DNA from: JBEDUK01 sp040414485
GTDB lineage: Bacteria > Actinomycetota > UBA4738
Direction: 5' to 3'
DNA: 25,089 nucleotides
NCBI GenBank assembly: GCA_040414485.1
Contig: JBEDUK010000078.1
Coordinates: 1-25,089, forward strand
The notes under the pieces were generated by a model. That model had not been told where the DNA came from. It ran no database searches and was given only the letters and a program-made list of their open reading frames with translations. A program made the position numbers and the translations under genes. Positions 14,767-22,828 of the stretch are shown here, in pieces; within the stretch, counting starts at the first letter, position 1; each line of letters begins with the position of its first letter.

Positions 14767-14772
14767 GAGGTA
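14767..14772 (-). promoter_or_regulatory. -10-like TACCTC of a leaderless promoter (flippase-like operon)
   Basis: On the minus strand TACCTC is followed by 6 nt and the GTG at 14760. The last base differs from TANNNT. A second box, TACCCT (complement of AGGGTA at 14794-14799), lies further upstream. Confidence 0.4.
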
Positions 14773-14874
14773 CCCCCGATCGTTCGCGTTCGGAGGGTAC
14801 GTCGCCCGGGGAACCGGGTCCAGCCGCCCCCGTCACGCTCTTTGCGGCATTTCGTGCGGACTCGACCCGGTCTG

Positions 14875-14903
14875 TTGCTCCAATCGGGAGGCCGCGATAC
14901 CGT
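14875..14903 (+). promoter_or_regulatory. Sigma-70-like promoter of the S8 protease gene
   Basis: TTGCTC (14875-14880), 17-nt spacer, TACCGT (14898-14903); predicted start near 14910, leaving a leader of about 77 nt before the ATG at 14987, which has a GGGGGGTAGGGG ribosome site. Confidence 0.45.
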
Positions 14904-14986
14904 GTCGGCGAATCCACCGGTCTCCCGCCGTTCCGGGCGCGCTCTCCCGCGCAACGGTCGGCGGGTTCGTCACAGGGGGGTAGGGG

Positions 14987-16915
14987 ATGTCTCGAGGTTC
15001 ACCCAGCCGGGGGCTGATGCCCCGGCGATTCGCAGCCGCGGCGCTCGTCCCGCTCACGGCGCTGGCGATCGGGCTTGCAGGCGCCGGACCATCCGTCGCG
15101 GCCGGCGCGTCGACCGCCGCCCGGCACCAGCAGCCGGCGGCAAGTCGTCTCGCGGGGAAGGCATTCGTACCGGGGCAGCTGCTCGTTCGCTTCGCCGCGG
15201 GCACCACGCCCGCCTCGATCTCGGCGACCAACGCCGCCGTCGGCGCGACCACCGCCAGATCGTTCTCGTATCTCGTCCCGAACCTTCAGCTCGTGGGCCT
15301 CCGGCCCGGACTGACGGTCGCGTCCGCGATGTCCTCCTACGCGGCGCGTGCGGACGTCCTGTACGCGCAGCCGAACTGGGTCTCGCACATCGACGTTGCG
15401 AAGCCGTCCCACGTGGACAAGACGCCGAACGATCCCAAGTACAGCCAGCAGTGGGACTGGCCCAAGATCAACGCGCCGGCCGCATGGGACAACACCACCG
15501 GGTCGCACAAGATCGTCGTCACCGACATCGACACCGGCATGCAGTACACGCACGAGGACCTCGCCGCGAACGCGTGGCAGAACACGGCCGAGTGCAACGG
15601 GCAGAAGGGCGTCGACGACGACCACAACGGCTACGTGGACGACTGCTACGGCATCGACACCATCAACCACGATTCGGACCCGAACGATGACAACGGCCAC
15701 GGCACCCACACGGCCGGGACCATCGGCGCGGTCGGCAACAACGGCGTGGGCGTGACGGGGATGAACTGGAACGTGCAGGTGATGCCGTGCAAGTCCCACG
15801 ATTCGACCGGCAACGGCGCCGTCTCCAGCATCATCGAGTGCTACCAGTACGTGAAGATGGAGAAAGTAAAGTACGGTTACGATATCGTCGCGACGAACAA
15901 CTCGTACGGTTCGTGCCCGGAGGCCTGCGACTACAACCCGGCCACGTACGACGCAATCGCGGCGCTCATCAAGCCGGGCGTGATCATGTCCTACTCGGCC
16001 GGCAACTCCGACCGCGACAACGACCTCCGCGGCCAGTACCCGGCGAACTACGACCTGCCGAACATCGTCACGGTCGCCGCGACCGACTCGAACGACGGGC
16101 TTGCGTCGTTCTCCGAGTGGGGCTTGCGTTCGGTTGACGTCGGCGCGCCCGGCGTGAGCGTGTACAGCACCTACATCAACAACGGCTACGCGAACCTCTC
16201 GGGCACGTCCATGGCATCGCCCCACGTGGCGGGCCTGGTCGCGCTGCTGCACTCGTTCGACGGCAATCTGAAGTGGTGGCAGATCCGGAACCTGATCATC
16301 GCGGGCGGGGACCCGATCGCGTCGCTGAAGGACAAGACGGTCTCCGGCCGCAGGATCGACCCCGAGGGTTCCATGAGCTGCTCCGGCCAGAAGATCTTCG
16401 GCATGCTCTCGCCGGTGGCGAACACCGGGAGCATGAAGCAGGCCGTCGAAGCGCTGAACATCAACTGCGCCAAGCCCGCCGGCGCCGTCACCGTCACCAT
16501 CAAGCCCGGCGGGACGAAGCTGTCGCTCTCGGACAACGGCAAGGGCGCGGACCGCGTCGCCGGCGACGGAATCTACGCCGCGTTCTGGTCGCCCAAATGC
16601 GGCACCGGCCAGGTCACGTTCACCTTCGACAACGGGAAGTCCTACCCGGTCAATGTCGCCGCCTGCGCGAAGCTGAGCGTTTCGTCGGGCCCGCCGGGAA
16701 CCTCGGTCAAGGTGACCGGCACCGGCTACACGGCGAACGAGGTCGCGGACATCTTCTTCGACAACAAGATGGTCGCCACGGTCAACGCCGACGGAAGCGG
16801 CAAGGTCAGCACGACCGTCCAGGTGCCGAACAACGCGAAGACGGGCAAGCACCTCTTCACGGTGTCGGGCCAGACCAGCGGGCTCGCCGCCACGGCGACG
16901 TTCAAGGTGACGTAG
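14987..16915 (+). CDS. Secreted S8 (subtilisin) family serine peptidase, 642 aa
   Basis: Signal peptide about residues 1-40 (basic SRGSPSRGLMPRR, hydrophobic core, cleavage near SVAAG). A pro-domain follows (FVPGQLLVRFAAGTTPASI, then ADVLYAQPNW at 122-131), as in fervidolysin-like proteases. Catalytic residues are Asp 182 (DIDTG), His 238 (NGHGTHTAG), Asn 340 (oxyanion, SAGN) and Ser 408 (GTSMASPHVAG). Between Asp and His, DDDHNGYVDDC resembles a calcium loop. From about 495 the C-terminal part has two beta domains: one with DNGKGADRVAGDGIYAAFW, common in surface proteins, and an IPT/TIG-like one (GPPGTSVKVTGTGYTANE). No cell-wall anchor is visible, so it should be released. Cys residues in the mature part allow several disulfides. 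Monocistronic, ended by the terminator at 16949. Confidence 0.95.
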   Translation: MSRGSPSRGLMPRRFAAAALVPLTALAIGLAGAGPSVAAGASTAARHQQPAASRLAGKAFVPGQLLVRFAAGTTPASISATNAAVGATTARSFSYLVPNLQLVGLRPGLTVASAMSSYAARADVLYAQPNWVSHIDVAKPSHVDKTPNDPKYSQQWDWPKINAPAAWDNTTGSHKIVVTDIDTGMQYTHEDLAANAWQNTAECNGQKGVDDDHNGYVDDCYGIDTINHDSDPNDDNGHGTHTAGTIGAVGNNGVGVTGMNWNVQVMPCKSHDSTGNGAVSSIIECYQYVKMEKVKYGYDIVATNNSYGSCPEACDYNPATYDAIAALIKPGVIMSYSAGNSDRDNDLRGQYPANYDLPNIVTVAATDSNDGLASFSEWGLRSVDVGAPGVSVYSTYINNGYANLSGTSMASPHVAGLVALLHSFDGNLKWWQIRNLIIAGGDPIASLKDKTVSGRRIDPEGSMSCSGQKIFGMLSPVANTGSMKQAVEALNINCAKPAGAVTVTIKPGGTKLSLSDNGKGADRVAGDGIYAAFWSPKCGTGQVTFTFDNGKSYPVNVAACAKLSVSSGPPGTSVKVTGTGYTANEVADIFFDNKMVATVNADGSGKVSTTVQVPNNAKTGKHLFTVSGQTSGLAATATFKVT

Positions 16916-16948
16916 CCGACTCGCGCGTCACCCGTGGTCTGGGGAACC

Positions 16949-16973
16949 GCCCGGGCGCCCGCGGCGCCCGGGC
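16949..16973 (+). terminator. Terminator hairpin after the protease gene
   Basis: A perfect 11-bp stem (16949-16959 with 16963-16973, loop CGC) lies 33 nt after the stop and is followed by the T-rich CGTTCTCTTTC, a good intrinsic terminator. Confidence 0.85.
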
Positions 16974-16986
16974 CGTTCTCTTTCGA

Positions 16987-16992
16987 TAGGGT
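16987..16992 (+). promoter_or_regulatory. -10 box TAGGGT of a leaderless promoter
   Basis: TAGGGT, 6 nt, then the GTG at 16999. No ribosome site precedes the GTG. Confidence 0.45.
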
Positions 16993-16998
16993 TCGCGC

Positions 16999-17427
16999 GT
17001 GCGGACGAACCTCACCGTGGCGGACATGGGCGATCTCCTGGACCAGCCGCTGGTCGCCGTCCTGGCGACGCTTCGCTCCGACGGTTCCGTCCTCCTCTCG
17101 CCCGTCTGGTTCGAGTGGCGGGAGGAGGGGTTCAACGTGTGGGTCGTGGCGGACAACGTGAAGGCACGCCACCTGCGTCGCGATCCGAGGGCGACGATCC
17201 TGGTCGCCGAGTCCGCGCCGCCGCTGCGCGGCATCGAGGTCCGCGGGCGCGCGCGCTTCGTCGAGGACGCCGTGACCGAGACGGCGCAGCGCATCGCGTC
17301 GCGGTACGTGGAGGAAGCCGCGGCCGCGGCGTACGTGGAAACGACGCGCGGGGCCGACGTCATCGTCAGGATCGAACCCGGCGACATCAGGACGTGGGAC
17401 TTCGCCGACGATTTCGGCGGTGCCTGA
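16999..17427 (+). CDS. Pyridoxamine 5'-phosphate oxidase-like (PPOX split-barrel) protein, 142 aa
   Basis: Short single-domain protein with the usual order of this fold: LLDQPLVAVLATLRSDGS (13-30), VLLSPVWFEWREEGFNVWVVADN (31-53), KARHLRRDPRATILVAES (55-72), then RGIEVRGRARFVED and a C-terminal strand IVRIEPGDIRTWDF. The family binds FMN or F420; actinobacterial members of this size are often F420-dependent reductases, but which cofactor applies here is not shown. Start GTG 16999 is placed by the -10 box exactly 6 nt upstream. It stands alone between the protease terminator and the LAL regulator, which has its own promoter. Confidence 0.88.
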   Translation: MRTNLTVADMGDLLDQPLVAVLATLRSDGSVLLSPVWFEWREEGFNVWVVADNVKARHLRRDPRATILVAESAPPLRGIEVRGRARFVEDAVTETAQRIASRYVEEAAAAAYVETTRGADVIVRIEPGDIRTWDFADDFGGA

Positions 17428-17526
17428 GAGCGCCTGAGGCCGCTTTCAGGTAGCTCGAAGGGCGCAGCCGCCGCGGCGCATGACGACCCGCCGCGTGAAC
17501 GCTTCGGCGGCGCACCGACCCTGGCC

Positions 17527-17532
17527 TACAAT
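17527..17532 (+). promoter_or_regulatory. -10 box TACAAT of a leaderless promoter (LAL regulator)
   Basis: TACAAT, 6 nt, then the ATG at 17539; no ribosome site. A short inverted repeat CCTGA-N8-TCAGG lies further upstream at 17434-17451. Confidence 0.55.
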
Positions 17533-17538
17533 CCCGCG

Positions 17539-20145
17539 ATGGGCCTCCTGGAACGTGACTCGTTCCTGCATGCGCTGCGCCGCTACCGCGAGGAGGCCGC
17601 GGCCGGAAACGGCCGGTTCGTCCTGGTGGCGGGGGAAGCCGGGATCGGGAAGACCTCGCTCCTCGAGGAGTTCCAGCGCGAGGACACCGTGCCGCGCTGG
17701 CTGCGAGGCGCCTGCGACGGATCGTTCACCCCGCGACCGCTCGGCCCGTTGTTCGACATCGCGGACGCGCTCGGCGGCGACCTGCAGCTGCGCAGCGTTG
17801 AGGATGGATCCCGTCAGGATCTGTTCTCGGCGTCGCTGCGAGCGCTAGACGATCCGAAGCGGCCGACGGTCGTCATCGTCGAGGACATCCACTGGGCGGA
17901 CGAGGCAACGCTGGACTGGCTGCGGTACCTCAGCCGCAGACTGTCATCCGCCCGCACGATGATCGTCGTGACCTACCGGGACGACGAGATCGGCGAGGAT
18001 CACCCGCTGCGGCTGGTCGTGGGCGAACTCGCCACGCAGCGCGTAACACGGCGCATCGGGCTGCCGCCCCTCACCGAGGAGGGCGTACGCGAACTCGCCG
18101 AGCGCGCCGGCGTCGTCGTGGATGCGAGGCATGTCCGCGACCTGACCGGCGGCAATCCCTTCTACGTGGCGGAGGTCCTCGCGGCGCCGGACGGCGACGT
18201 GCCGCCGACGGTCGTCGATGCCGTGCTCGCGCGTATCGCACGACTTCCCGATGACGCCAGGCAGGCGCTCGAGGCCGCGGCGGTCATCGGCGCTCGGATC
18301 GAGCCCTGGCTGGTGGACGTGGTTGCGGGCGACGCCCGTACGGGCATCGACACCTGCCTCGCGTCGGGGGCACTGCTTCCCGAGGGTGGCACGTTCAGAC
18401 TCCGGCACGAACTGACCCGACGTGCCGTCGAAGAGGCCATCCCGGCCCGCCGGCGAACGAAGCTGCACGCGGCCGTCCTCCAGTCGTTGGAGGCGGCGTC
18501 GATCCGAGGCGGAGAGCCGAACCACGCGCGGCTCGCCCACCATGCGGAGATGGCGGCCGACACCGACGCGGTCCGGCGTCACGCTCCACCGGCTGCGAAA
18601 CGGGCGGCCGAACTCGGCTCGCATCGGGAGGCGGCAGCGCAATACGCGCGAGCGCTTCGATCCGCTGCTGGACTCGACGTCGAGAGCAGGGCGATCCTGA
18701 CTGAGGGGCTGGCGCTCGAACTCTCGCTCATCGACCACTGGGAGGAGTCCACGGATGCCTGGCGTTCCGCGCTCGACCTGCGCAGGTCGCTCGGGAACGC
18801 GGAGGCGATCGCCGCCGACCTTCGCTGGCTCTCACGTTCGCTCTGGTGGCTCTGCCGAGGCGCGGAGAACCAAGCGGTCGCCGAGCAGGCGGTTGCGGTC
18901 GTCGCCGGCCGACAGCCCAGTCCGGCGATGGCGTGGGCGTACGCCCACCTCGGCGCTGATCGCGAATTGCGGTCCATGCCTGAAGAAGCGATCGAACTAT
19001 CGCGAAGAGCGCTGGCGCTCGGCGAGGATCTCGGTCTCGACGAGGTCGTCGCCTACACGCTCAACACGATCGGATGCGCCCGCCTGAGCAGGTCGGATGA
19101 GGGGTGGGACGACCTCGAACGATCGCTGTTGATCGCGAAGGCCACCGGCGCCGGCGACATGGCCGGGCGCGGGTTCGCGAACCTGTATCAGTTCGCGATC
19201 GACCGCTACCGAATGCGTGAGTTCGAATGGTGCTTCGACGAAGGCATTCGCTACTGCGAAGAGCACGAGATCGGGATGTACGCGATGTTCTTGATGGCCT
19301 CGCGCGCCCAAGCGCTCACGAAGCTCGGCCGTTGGGACGAGGCGGTCGCACTCGGTCGCTCGAGGGTGGCGGAAGTGGTCTCGCCGATCAACCGGATGCA
19401 CCTGCTGATCCCGATGGGAGCGATCGGCGCCCGCCTGGGGCTCGCCGATGCGGAAGTCAGCCTCGCCGAAGCATCACGCTTGGCGGAGGCGTTGAATGAG
19501 CCGCGGTGGATCATCGCGGCGTCCGTGGCCCGCATCGAAACGCGCTGGCTGGCCGGACGACCCTCCGAGGCCATCAAGGACGGTGAGCGCGCCCTCGCAC
19601 TTGCCGTCGAGGCGGGCGAGGCGTGGCCGCGCGGCGAGGTGAGCGTCTGGCTGTCTCGCTGCGGCATGGCGGTCGAACCCGCACCGGGGTTGCCCGAGCC
19701 CTTCGCGCGAGAACTCGAGGGCGATGCTCGCGGAGCCGCCGAGGCGTGGTTCAAGCTCGACGCGCCCTATGAGCGCGCGATGTCGCTCGTCGCGGCTGGC
19801 GACGAGGAGTCGCTGCGAACCGCGCTCGAGATCGTCATCGATCTGGGCGCTGAGGCGTCGGCTGCGGCCATCCGGCGTTCCCTGCGCGAACTCGGGGCGC
19901 GGTCGGTACCACGGGGGATGCGTGCCACCACCCGAGCCAATCCGCATGGCCTCACGCCTCGGGAAACCGAGGTGCTCTCGCTCCTCGCCGAGGGGCTGCC
20001 GAACGCTGAGATCTCCAGCCGCTTGTTCATCTCCGAGCGAACGGTCGAGCACCACGTCTCGTCGGTCCTGTCGAAGATCGGCGCATCGTCCCGAACGGCG
20101 GCCGCTCGTGAGGCCGCTCGCCTCGGCATCGTCTCGCCGAGATAG
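17539..20145 (+). CDS. LAL-type LuxR family transcriptional regulator with AAA ATPase, 868 aa
   Basis: A large ATP-binding LuxR regulator. Walker A GEAGIGKTS (32-40), Walker B VVIVEDIHWAD (111-121), and GGNPFYVAEVL as the sensor-type segment, make up the STAND-like ATPase. The middle (about 340-760) is a helical repeat region of TPR-like pairs (for example AKRAAELGSHREAAAQYARA). The C-terminal 65 residues (804-868) are a GerE/LuxR helix-turn-helix (GLTPRETEVLSLLAEGLPNA, ISERTVEHHVSSVLSKIGAS). Such proteins oligomerise on binding ATP and an inducer and then activate transcription; the inducer is unknown here. The start ATG 17539 follows a TACAAT leaderless promoter. It lies 129 nt before a DUF4242 gene on the same strand, its likely first target. 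Confidence 0.94.
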   Translation: MGLLERDSFLHALRRYREEAAAGNGRFVLVAGEAGIGKTSLLEEFQREDTVPRWLRGACDGSFTPRPLGPLFDIADALGGDLQLRSVEDGSRQDLFSASLRALDDPKRPTVVIVEDIHWADEATLDWLRYLSRRLSSARTMIVVTYRDDEIGEDHPLRLVVGELATQRVTRRIGLPPLTEEGVRELAERAGVVVDARHVRDLTGGNPFYVAEVLAAPDGDVPPTVVDAVLARIARLPDDARQALEAAAVIGARIEPWLVDVVAGDARTGIDTCLASGALLPEGGTFRLRHELTRRAVEEAIPARRRTKLHAAVLQSLEAASIRGGEPNHARLAHHAEMAADTDAVRRHAPPAAKRAAELGSHREAAAQYARALRSAAGLDVESRAILTEGLALELSLIDHWEESTDAWRSALDLRRSLGNAEAIAADLRWLSRSLWWLCRGAENQAVAEQAVAVVAGRQPSPAMAWAYAHLGADRELRSMPEEAIELSRRALALGEDLGLDEVVAYTLNTIGCARLSRSDEGWDDLERSLLIAKATGAGDMAGRGFANLYQFAIDRYRMREFEWCFDEGIRYCEEHEIGMYAMFLMASRAQALTKLGRWDEAVALGRSRVAEVVSPINRMHLLIPMGAIGARLGLADAEVSLAEASRLAEALNEPRWIIAASVARIETRWLAGRPSEAIKDGERALALAVEAGEAWPRGEVSVWLSRCGMAVEPAPGLPEPFARELEGDARGAAEAWFKLDAPYERAMSLVAAGDEESLRTALEIVIDLGAEASAAAIRRSLRELGARSVPRGMRATTRANPHGLTPRETEVLSLLAEGLPNAEISSRLFISERTVEHHVSSVLSKIGASSRTAAAREAARLGIVSPR

Positions 20146-20235
20146 GTACCCCTCCGCTCCCCACTCAGATGGGTACTGGCGCTGGGAAAACTGCGCGCTG
20201 GCACCGATGGCCCGGCCACGCACGATTCCTAGCGT
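20146..20235 (+). promoter_or_regulatory. Inverted repeat and -10 box between LAL regulator and DUF4242 gene
   Basis: GTACCC (20146-20151), directly after the stop codon, is mirrored by GGGTAC (20171-20176). A TANNNT box TAGCGT lies at 20230-20235. The repeat is centred about 80 nt upstream of the expected start. It is a candidate regulator site only. Confidence 0.35.
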
Positions 20236-20274
20236 GACCCGTGAGGCCGGATGTTCCGGCGGAAGGGGGGCGCG

Positions 20275-20526
20275 ATGCCGCTGTACATGGATGTGCACAC
20301 GATCGAAGGCGGTGTCGGTATCGCCGACGTCGTGCGGGCTCACAAGGCCGACCTTGCCGAGCAGGGGCACCATGACGTTCGGTACCTGCGCTATTGGGTG
20401 GACGAGGGCCGCGGCAAGCTGTTCTGCCTCGCGGAGGCGCCCACACCCGATGCCGCCGAGGCCGTTCATCGGCGGGCCCACGGCATGGTGGCCGACGACA
20501 TCTATCAGGTGCAGGAAGGGTCGTAG
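20275..20526 (+). CDS. DUF4242 family protein (nickel-binding SCO4226-like), 83 aa
   Basis: Start ATG 20275 follows GGAAGGGGGG; the longer frame to 20251 is not supported. The protein starts MPLYMDVH and keeps the family motifs DVVRAHKADLAEQ, YLRYWVDEGRGKLFCLAEAP, AVHRRAHGMVAD. Conserved His, Cys and acidic residues (His 8, Cys in FCLAEAP, His in AVHRRAHG) fit a metal site; the Streptomyces relative SCO4226 was described as nickel-binding, which I use only as a family hint. It forms a ferredoxin-like small domain. A paralogue lies at 22369-22623. The next gene starts 52 nt downstream, so both are likely cotranscribed, perhaps under the upstream LAL regulator. Confidence 0.88.
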   Translation: MPLYMDVHTIEGGVGIADVVRAHKADLAEQGHHDVRYLRYWVDEGRGKLFCLAEAPTPDAAEAVHRRAHGMVADDIYQVQEGS

Positions 20527-20578
20527 CAAACGCGTCGGATCGGTCTTGAGCGACGAAGAGAAGAGGAGGAACGAAGCG

Positions 20579-21211
20579 ATGAAGAACACAGCGCGTGGCG
20601 TGGCCGTGGTGCTCGGCATCCTGGCCGTGGCGTTCCTGGCGATCGGGCTCGTGGTCAACAACCAGGCATCGTTCGCCAAGGATTACGTCCAGAGTCAACT
20701 GGCTGCGAGACAGATCACGTTCACGCCGGTTTCGGGGCTCATGCCGAATCAGAAGCGCGTGGCGTGCCTCGTCCAGAACGCCGGCAAGCCGCTTGTGACG
20801 GGGGAACAGGCTGCCTGCTACGCGAACTACCAGATCGGGCTGGACATGCTGATGATCGACAACGGCCGGAACTACGTCCAGGACCACTACGCGGCGTATC
20901 TGCTGAGACTGAAGGCCCAGCAGGCGCTGGCGAGCGATCCGGCCTCGCCCGTCACACAGGCCCTGGTGAAGGAATCCGCCGAGCTGTCGCAGAAGGCCGA
21001 GGACATCTTCGACGGCGAAACCATGAAGGGACTGCTGCTCACCGCGTACGGGTTCAGCGTTCTAGGAGACAAGGGGGCGATGGCGGCGACCGCATCCTTC
21101 GCGCTCGCAGGCCTCTTCGCGATCGGTTCGTTGCTGGGCTTGGCGATCACTCTTCGCGGCCGCAGCCGGGTCGAGGCGGTGGTCCCGCAGGAGGCGTTGG
21201 CGGCCGCCTAG
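20579..21211 (+). CDS. Two-TM membrane protein of unknown function, 210 aa
   Basis: Start ATG 20579 follows AGGAGGA. A transmembrane helix at about 8-26 is followed by an extracytoplasmic loop of about 135 residues (FAKDYVQSQLAARQITFTP, Cys 63 and Cys 80, YANYQIGLDM) and a second helix at about 164-188, then a short basic tail. The two loop Cys could form a disulfide. The loop pattern (ITFTP, then ACLVQNAGKPL, ACYANY) recurs in actinobacterial membrane proteins annotated only as hypothetical, as far as I recall. Function is unknown. It is the distal gene of the DUF4242 transcription unit; a strong hairpin follows. Confidence 0.82.
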   Translation: MKNTARGVAVVLGILAVAFLAIGLVVNNQASFAKDYVQSQLAARQITFTPVSGLMPNQKRVACLVQNAGKPLVTGEQAACYANYQIGLDMLMIDNGRNYVQDHYAAYLLRLKAQQALASDPASPVTQALVKESAELSQKAEDIFDGETMKGLLLTAYGFSVLGDKGAMAATASFALAGLFAIGSLLGLAITLRGRSRVEAVVPQEALAAA

Positions 21212-21232
21212 CGTTCGCCGTCATCCGACCGC

Positions 21233-21262
21233 GGGCCCGCGACCGTTCCCGGTCGCGGGCCC
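21233..21262. terminator. 13-bp hairpin between convergent genes
   Basis: Arms 21233-21245 and 21250-21262 are perfectly complementary with a TTCC loop. No T-run on either strand. It sits 21 nt after the membrane-protein stop and 90 nt from the end of the convergent methyltransferase, so it can serve as a bidirectional barrier. Confidence 0.7.
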
Positions 21263-21352
21263 CGCGTCGTCTAGGGACACCGTCTTCGCTCCAGGCCGAC
21301 GACGTTCTGCGAACTTGGGCGCGTTGAGAGCCGCCGACTCCGGATGGTCGCG

Positions 21353-22177
21353 TCACGCGAACGCCAGCACGACGTGCACGCATTGAGGAAACCTCAGGTC
21401 GCCCGCGACGGTGAACGGCGCGAGACGGGAACCGACGTCGGCGCGGATCAAGCCCGCAATTCGCCGGCGATCGTCGGCCGAGCGTGTGCCGAGCAGCGAC
21501 GCGAGCGGCGTCGCCGAGAGCTGCACATCGACGTAGCCCTCCACCGACGGGAAGGTCACCGTACGCGTCACCGTCTCGACCGACGGCAGGAAGCCCGCGG
21601 CACGGAACAGGGCGTCCAGCTCGCCGGGGTCGCCCAGCGAGTGCTCGTTCCGCTTGGCTCGGGATGCTCCATCTCCGATGTGCGCGTCGAGCGCGTCGGA
21701 AAGCGCAAGCGTCGCCGGGTTCTGGTCGATCGCGGCGAAGACGCTGACGCCGACGCGGCCGCCGGGCACCAGGACGCGCCGCATCTCGTCGAGCGCCCTC
21801 GCCGGATCCGGAAAGAACTGGAGGCCGAGCTGGCAGACAACCACCTCGAAACCTTGGTCTGCGAAGGGAAGCGAGAGCGCGCTCGCCTCGATCCATTCGA
21901 TCGGCAGGCCGACCGTCTTCGGCAGCGAACGAGCGACCCCGACCATGCCCGGATTCACATCCAGGCCCACCACGCGTCCCGCCTTCAGGCGCTCCGCCGC
22001 GACGCGCGCCACGATGCCGGTGCCGCACGCTACGTCCAGCACGCGGTCTCCGAGACGAACGTCGACGCGGTCCAGGAGGTCGTTCGCCCACGGCCGGGTG
22101 ACGGCCGGAACCAGGATGCGCTCATACAGCTCGGGTGCAGCGCCCTGGACTTGCCAGGCTTCCTGATCGTCCGCCAC
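21353..22177 (-). CDS. Class I SAM-dependent methyltransferase, 274 aa
   Basis: The GTG at 22177 (VADDQEAWQVQG read as M) is the start; AGCAGGGGG precedes it. Motif I VLDVACGTGIVA (47-58), motif II VVGLDVNPGM (69-78), LSLPFADQGFEVVVCQLGLQ (101-120), RRVLVPGGRVGVSVF (133-147). It belongs to the UbiE/Methyltransf_11 group but is not a close copy of the genes at 5160 and 6016. The C-terminal half (TVTFPSVEGYVDVQLSATPL, RFPQCVHVVLAFA) is typical of a class often annotated as acting on small lipophilic substrates; none can be named. It lies 191 nt downstream of the second DUF4242 gene on the same strand, with its own possible promoter. Confidence 0.9.
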   Translation of the reverse strand: MADDQEAWQVQGAAPELYERILVPAVTRPWANDLLDRVDVRLGDRVLDVACGTGIVARVAAERLKAGRVVGLDVNPGMVGVARSLPKTVGLPIEWIEASALSLPFADQGFEVVVCQLGLQFFPDPARALDEMRRVLVPGGRVGVSVFAAIDQNPATLALSDALDAHIGDGASRAKRNEHSLGDPGELDALFRAAGFLPSVETVTRTVTFPSVEGYVDVQLSATPLASLLGTRSADDRRRIAGLIRADVGSRLAPFTVAGDLRFPQCVHVVLAFA

Positions 22178-22237
22178 GGTCCGGCCCCCTGCTCGCAGAT
22201 CGCGAGCCTAGACGAGGGTGGCCGGACCCGCGATCGC

Positions 22238-22284
22238 CGTGCGATCGGTTGCCTGTTTCGATGGGAAACTCGGGGCATCGCACG
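22238..22284. other. Nested stem-loop in the DUF4242-methyltransferase gap
   Basis: CGTGCGAT (22238-22245) pairs with ATCGCACG (22277-22284), and inside it GTTTC (22255-22259) pairs with GAAAC (22265-22269) around GATGG. It lies 85 nt past the stop of the DUF4242 gene and 61 nt before the methyltransferase start. It may be a terminator, leader structure, or operator; no known RNA family was recognised. Confidence 0.35.
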
Positions 22285-22368
22285 ACCGATCCCTGTGGGT
22301 GGACGAGGCGAGGCGGCGACCCAATTCGCCCCTCGCCCCGCCCGGCGCATCAACCGAACGCCCGGGCG

Positions 22369-22623
22369 CTACGCGCCCTCGCTCACCTCGAAGATCCTGT
22401 CCGCGACCAGTCCGTGCGCCTCGCGATGCACGGCGGCCGCCGCTTCGGCATTCGGCGCTTCGACCAGGCAGAACACCTTGCCCTCGGCCTCGTCCATCCA
22501 GTACCGGTCGTAGCGGACACCATGGGCGTCCTGTTTGGAGAGATCGGCCTGATGGGCGGCGGCCACGTCGTCGAGGGTCGCGCCCTCGGGCAGATTCTCG
22601 TGCACATCCATGAACATCGGCAT
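22369..22623 (-). CDS. DUF4242 family protein, second copy, 84 aa
   Basis: The start ATG 22623 follows AAGGAG. The protein MPMFMDVHENLP... shares the motifs MDVH, AHQADLSKQ, VRYDRYWMDEAEGKVFCLVE, AVHREAHGLVAD with the copy at 20275 and is of the same length, with roughly half its residues identical by eye. The conserved His 8, FCL Cys and AVHREAHG histidines are kept, so a metal site is expected in both. It is transcribed toward the methyltransferase, opposite to the first copy. Its promoter may be TATAGA at 22697-22692 on the minus strand; the 205-nt gap to the monooxygenase holds divergent promoters. Confidence 0.88.
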   Translation of the reverse strand: MPMFMDVHENLPEGATLDDVAAAHQADLSKQDAHGVRYDRYWMDEAEGKVFCLVEAPNAEAAAAVHREAHGLVADRIFEVSEGA

Positions 22624-22691
22624 GACTCGCTCCTTCGGAAGTGACGAACAGGGACATGGAACCGGACACCGCGCGATTGGTTCACTCTGTG

Positions 22692-22803
22692 TCTATACGC
22701 GCGAGCCCCGCCTGTGGACTGTTTCCGTGCTCGGGAGCGCTTCCCGCACCGGACTGCCTCGGCCAGGGCTCGCCGATTGCTGGTACTTCTACGGTGTTCG
22801 AAC
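22692..22803. promoter_or_regulatory. Divergent promoter region between DUF4242 and monooxygenase genes
   Basis: Candidate -10 boxes are TATAGA for the left gene (minus strand, 22697-22692) and TACGGT for the right gene (22790-22795). The palindrome GTTCGAAC (22796-22803) follows the right-hand box. No consensus -35 is clear. Nothing else is coded in this gap. Confidence 0.35.
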
Positions 22804-22828
22804 GTGACCATGCAGGGGAGGTGTCTCG

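Noticed and set aside
12211..15690. 1159-residue open frame on the plus strand
   Set aside because: It runs antisense through the flippase-like gene and into the protease gene, and is rich in Arg, Asp, Gln and His, the usual shadow composition of GC-rich DNA. No domain is recognisable.
14999..16852. 617-residue minus-strand frame opposite the protease
   Set aside because: Valine/Arg/Asp-rich shadow of a gene with complete catalytic motifs and a signal peptide on the plus strand.
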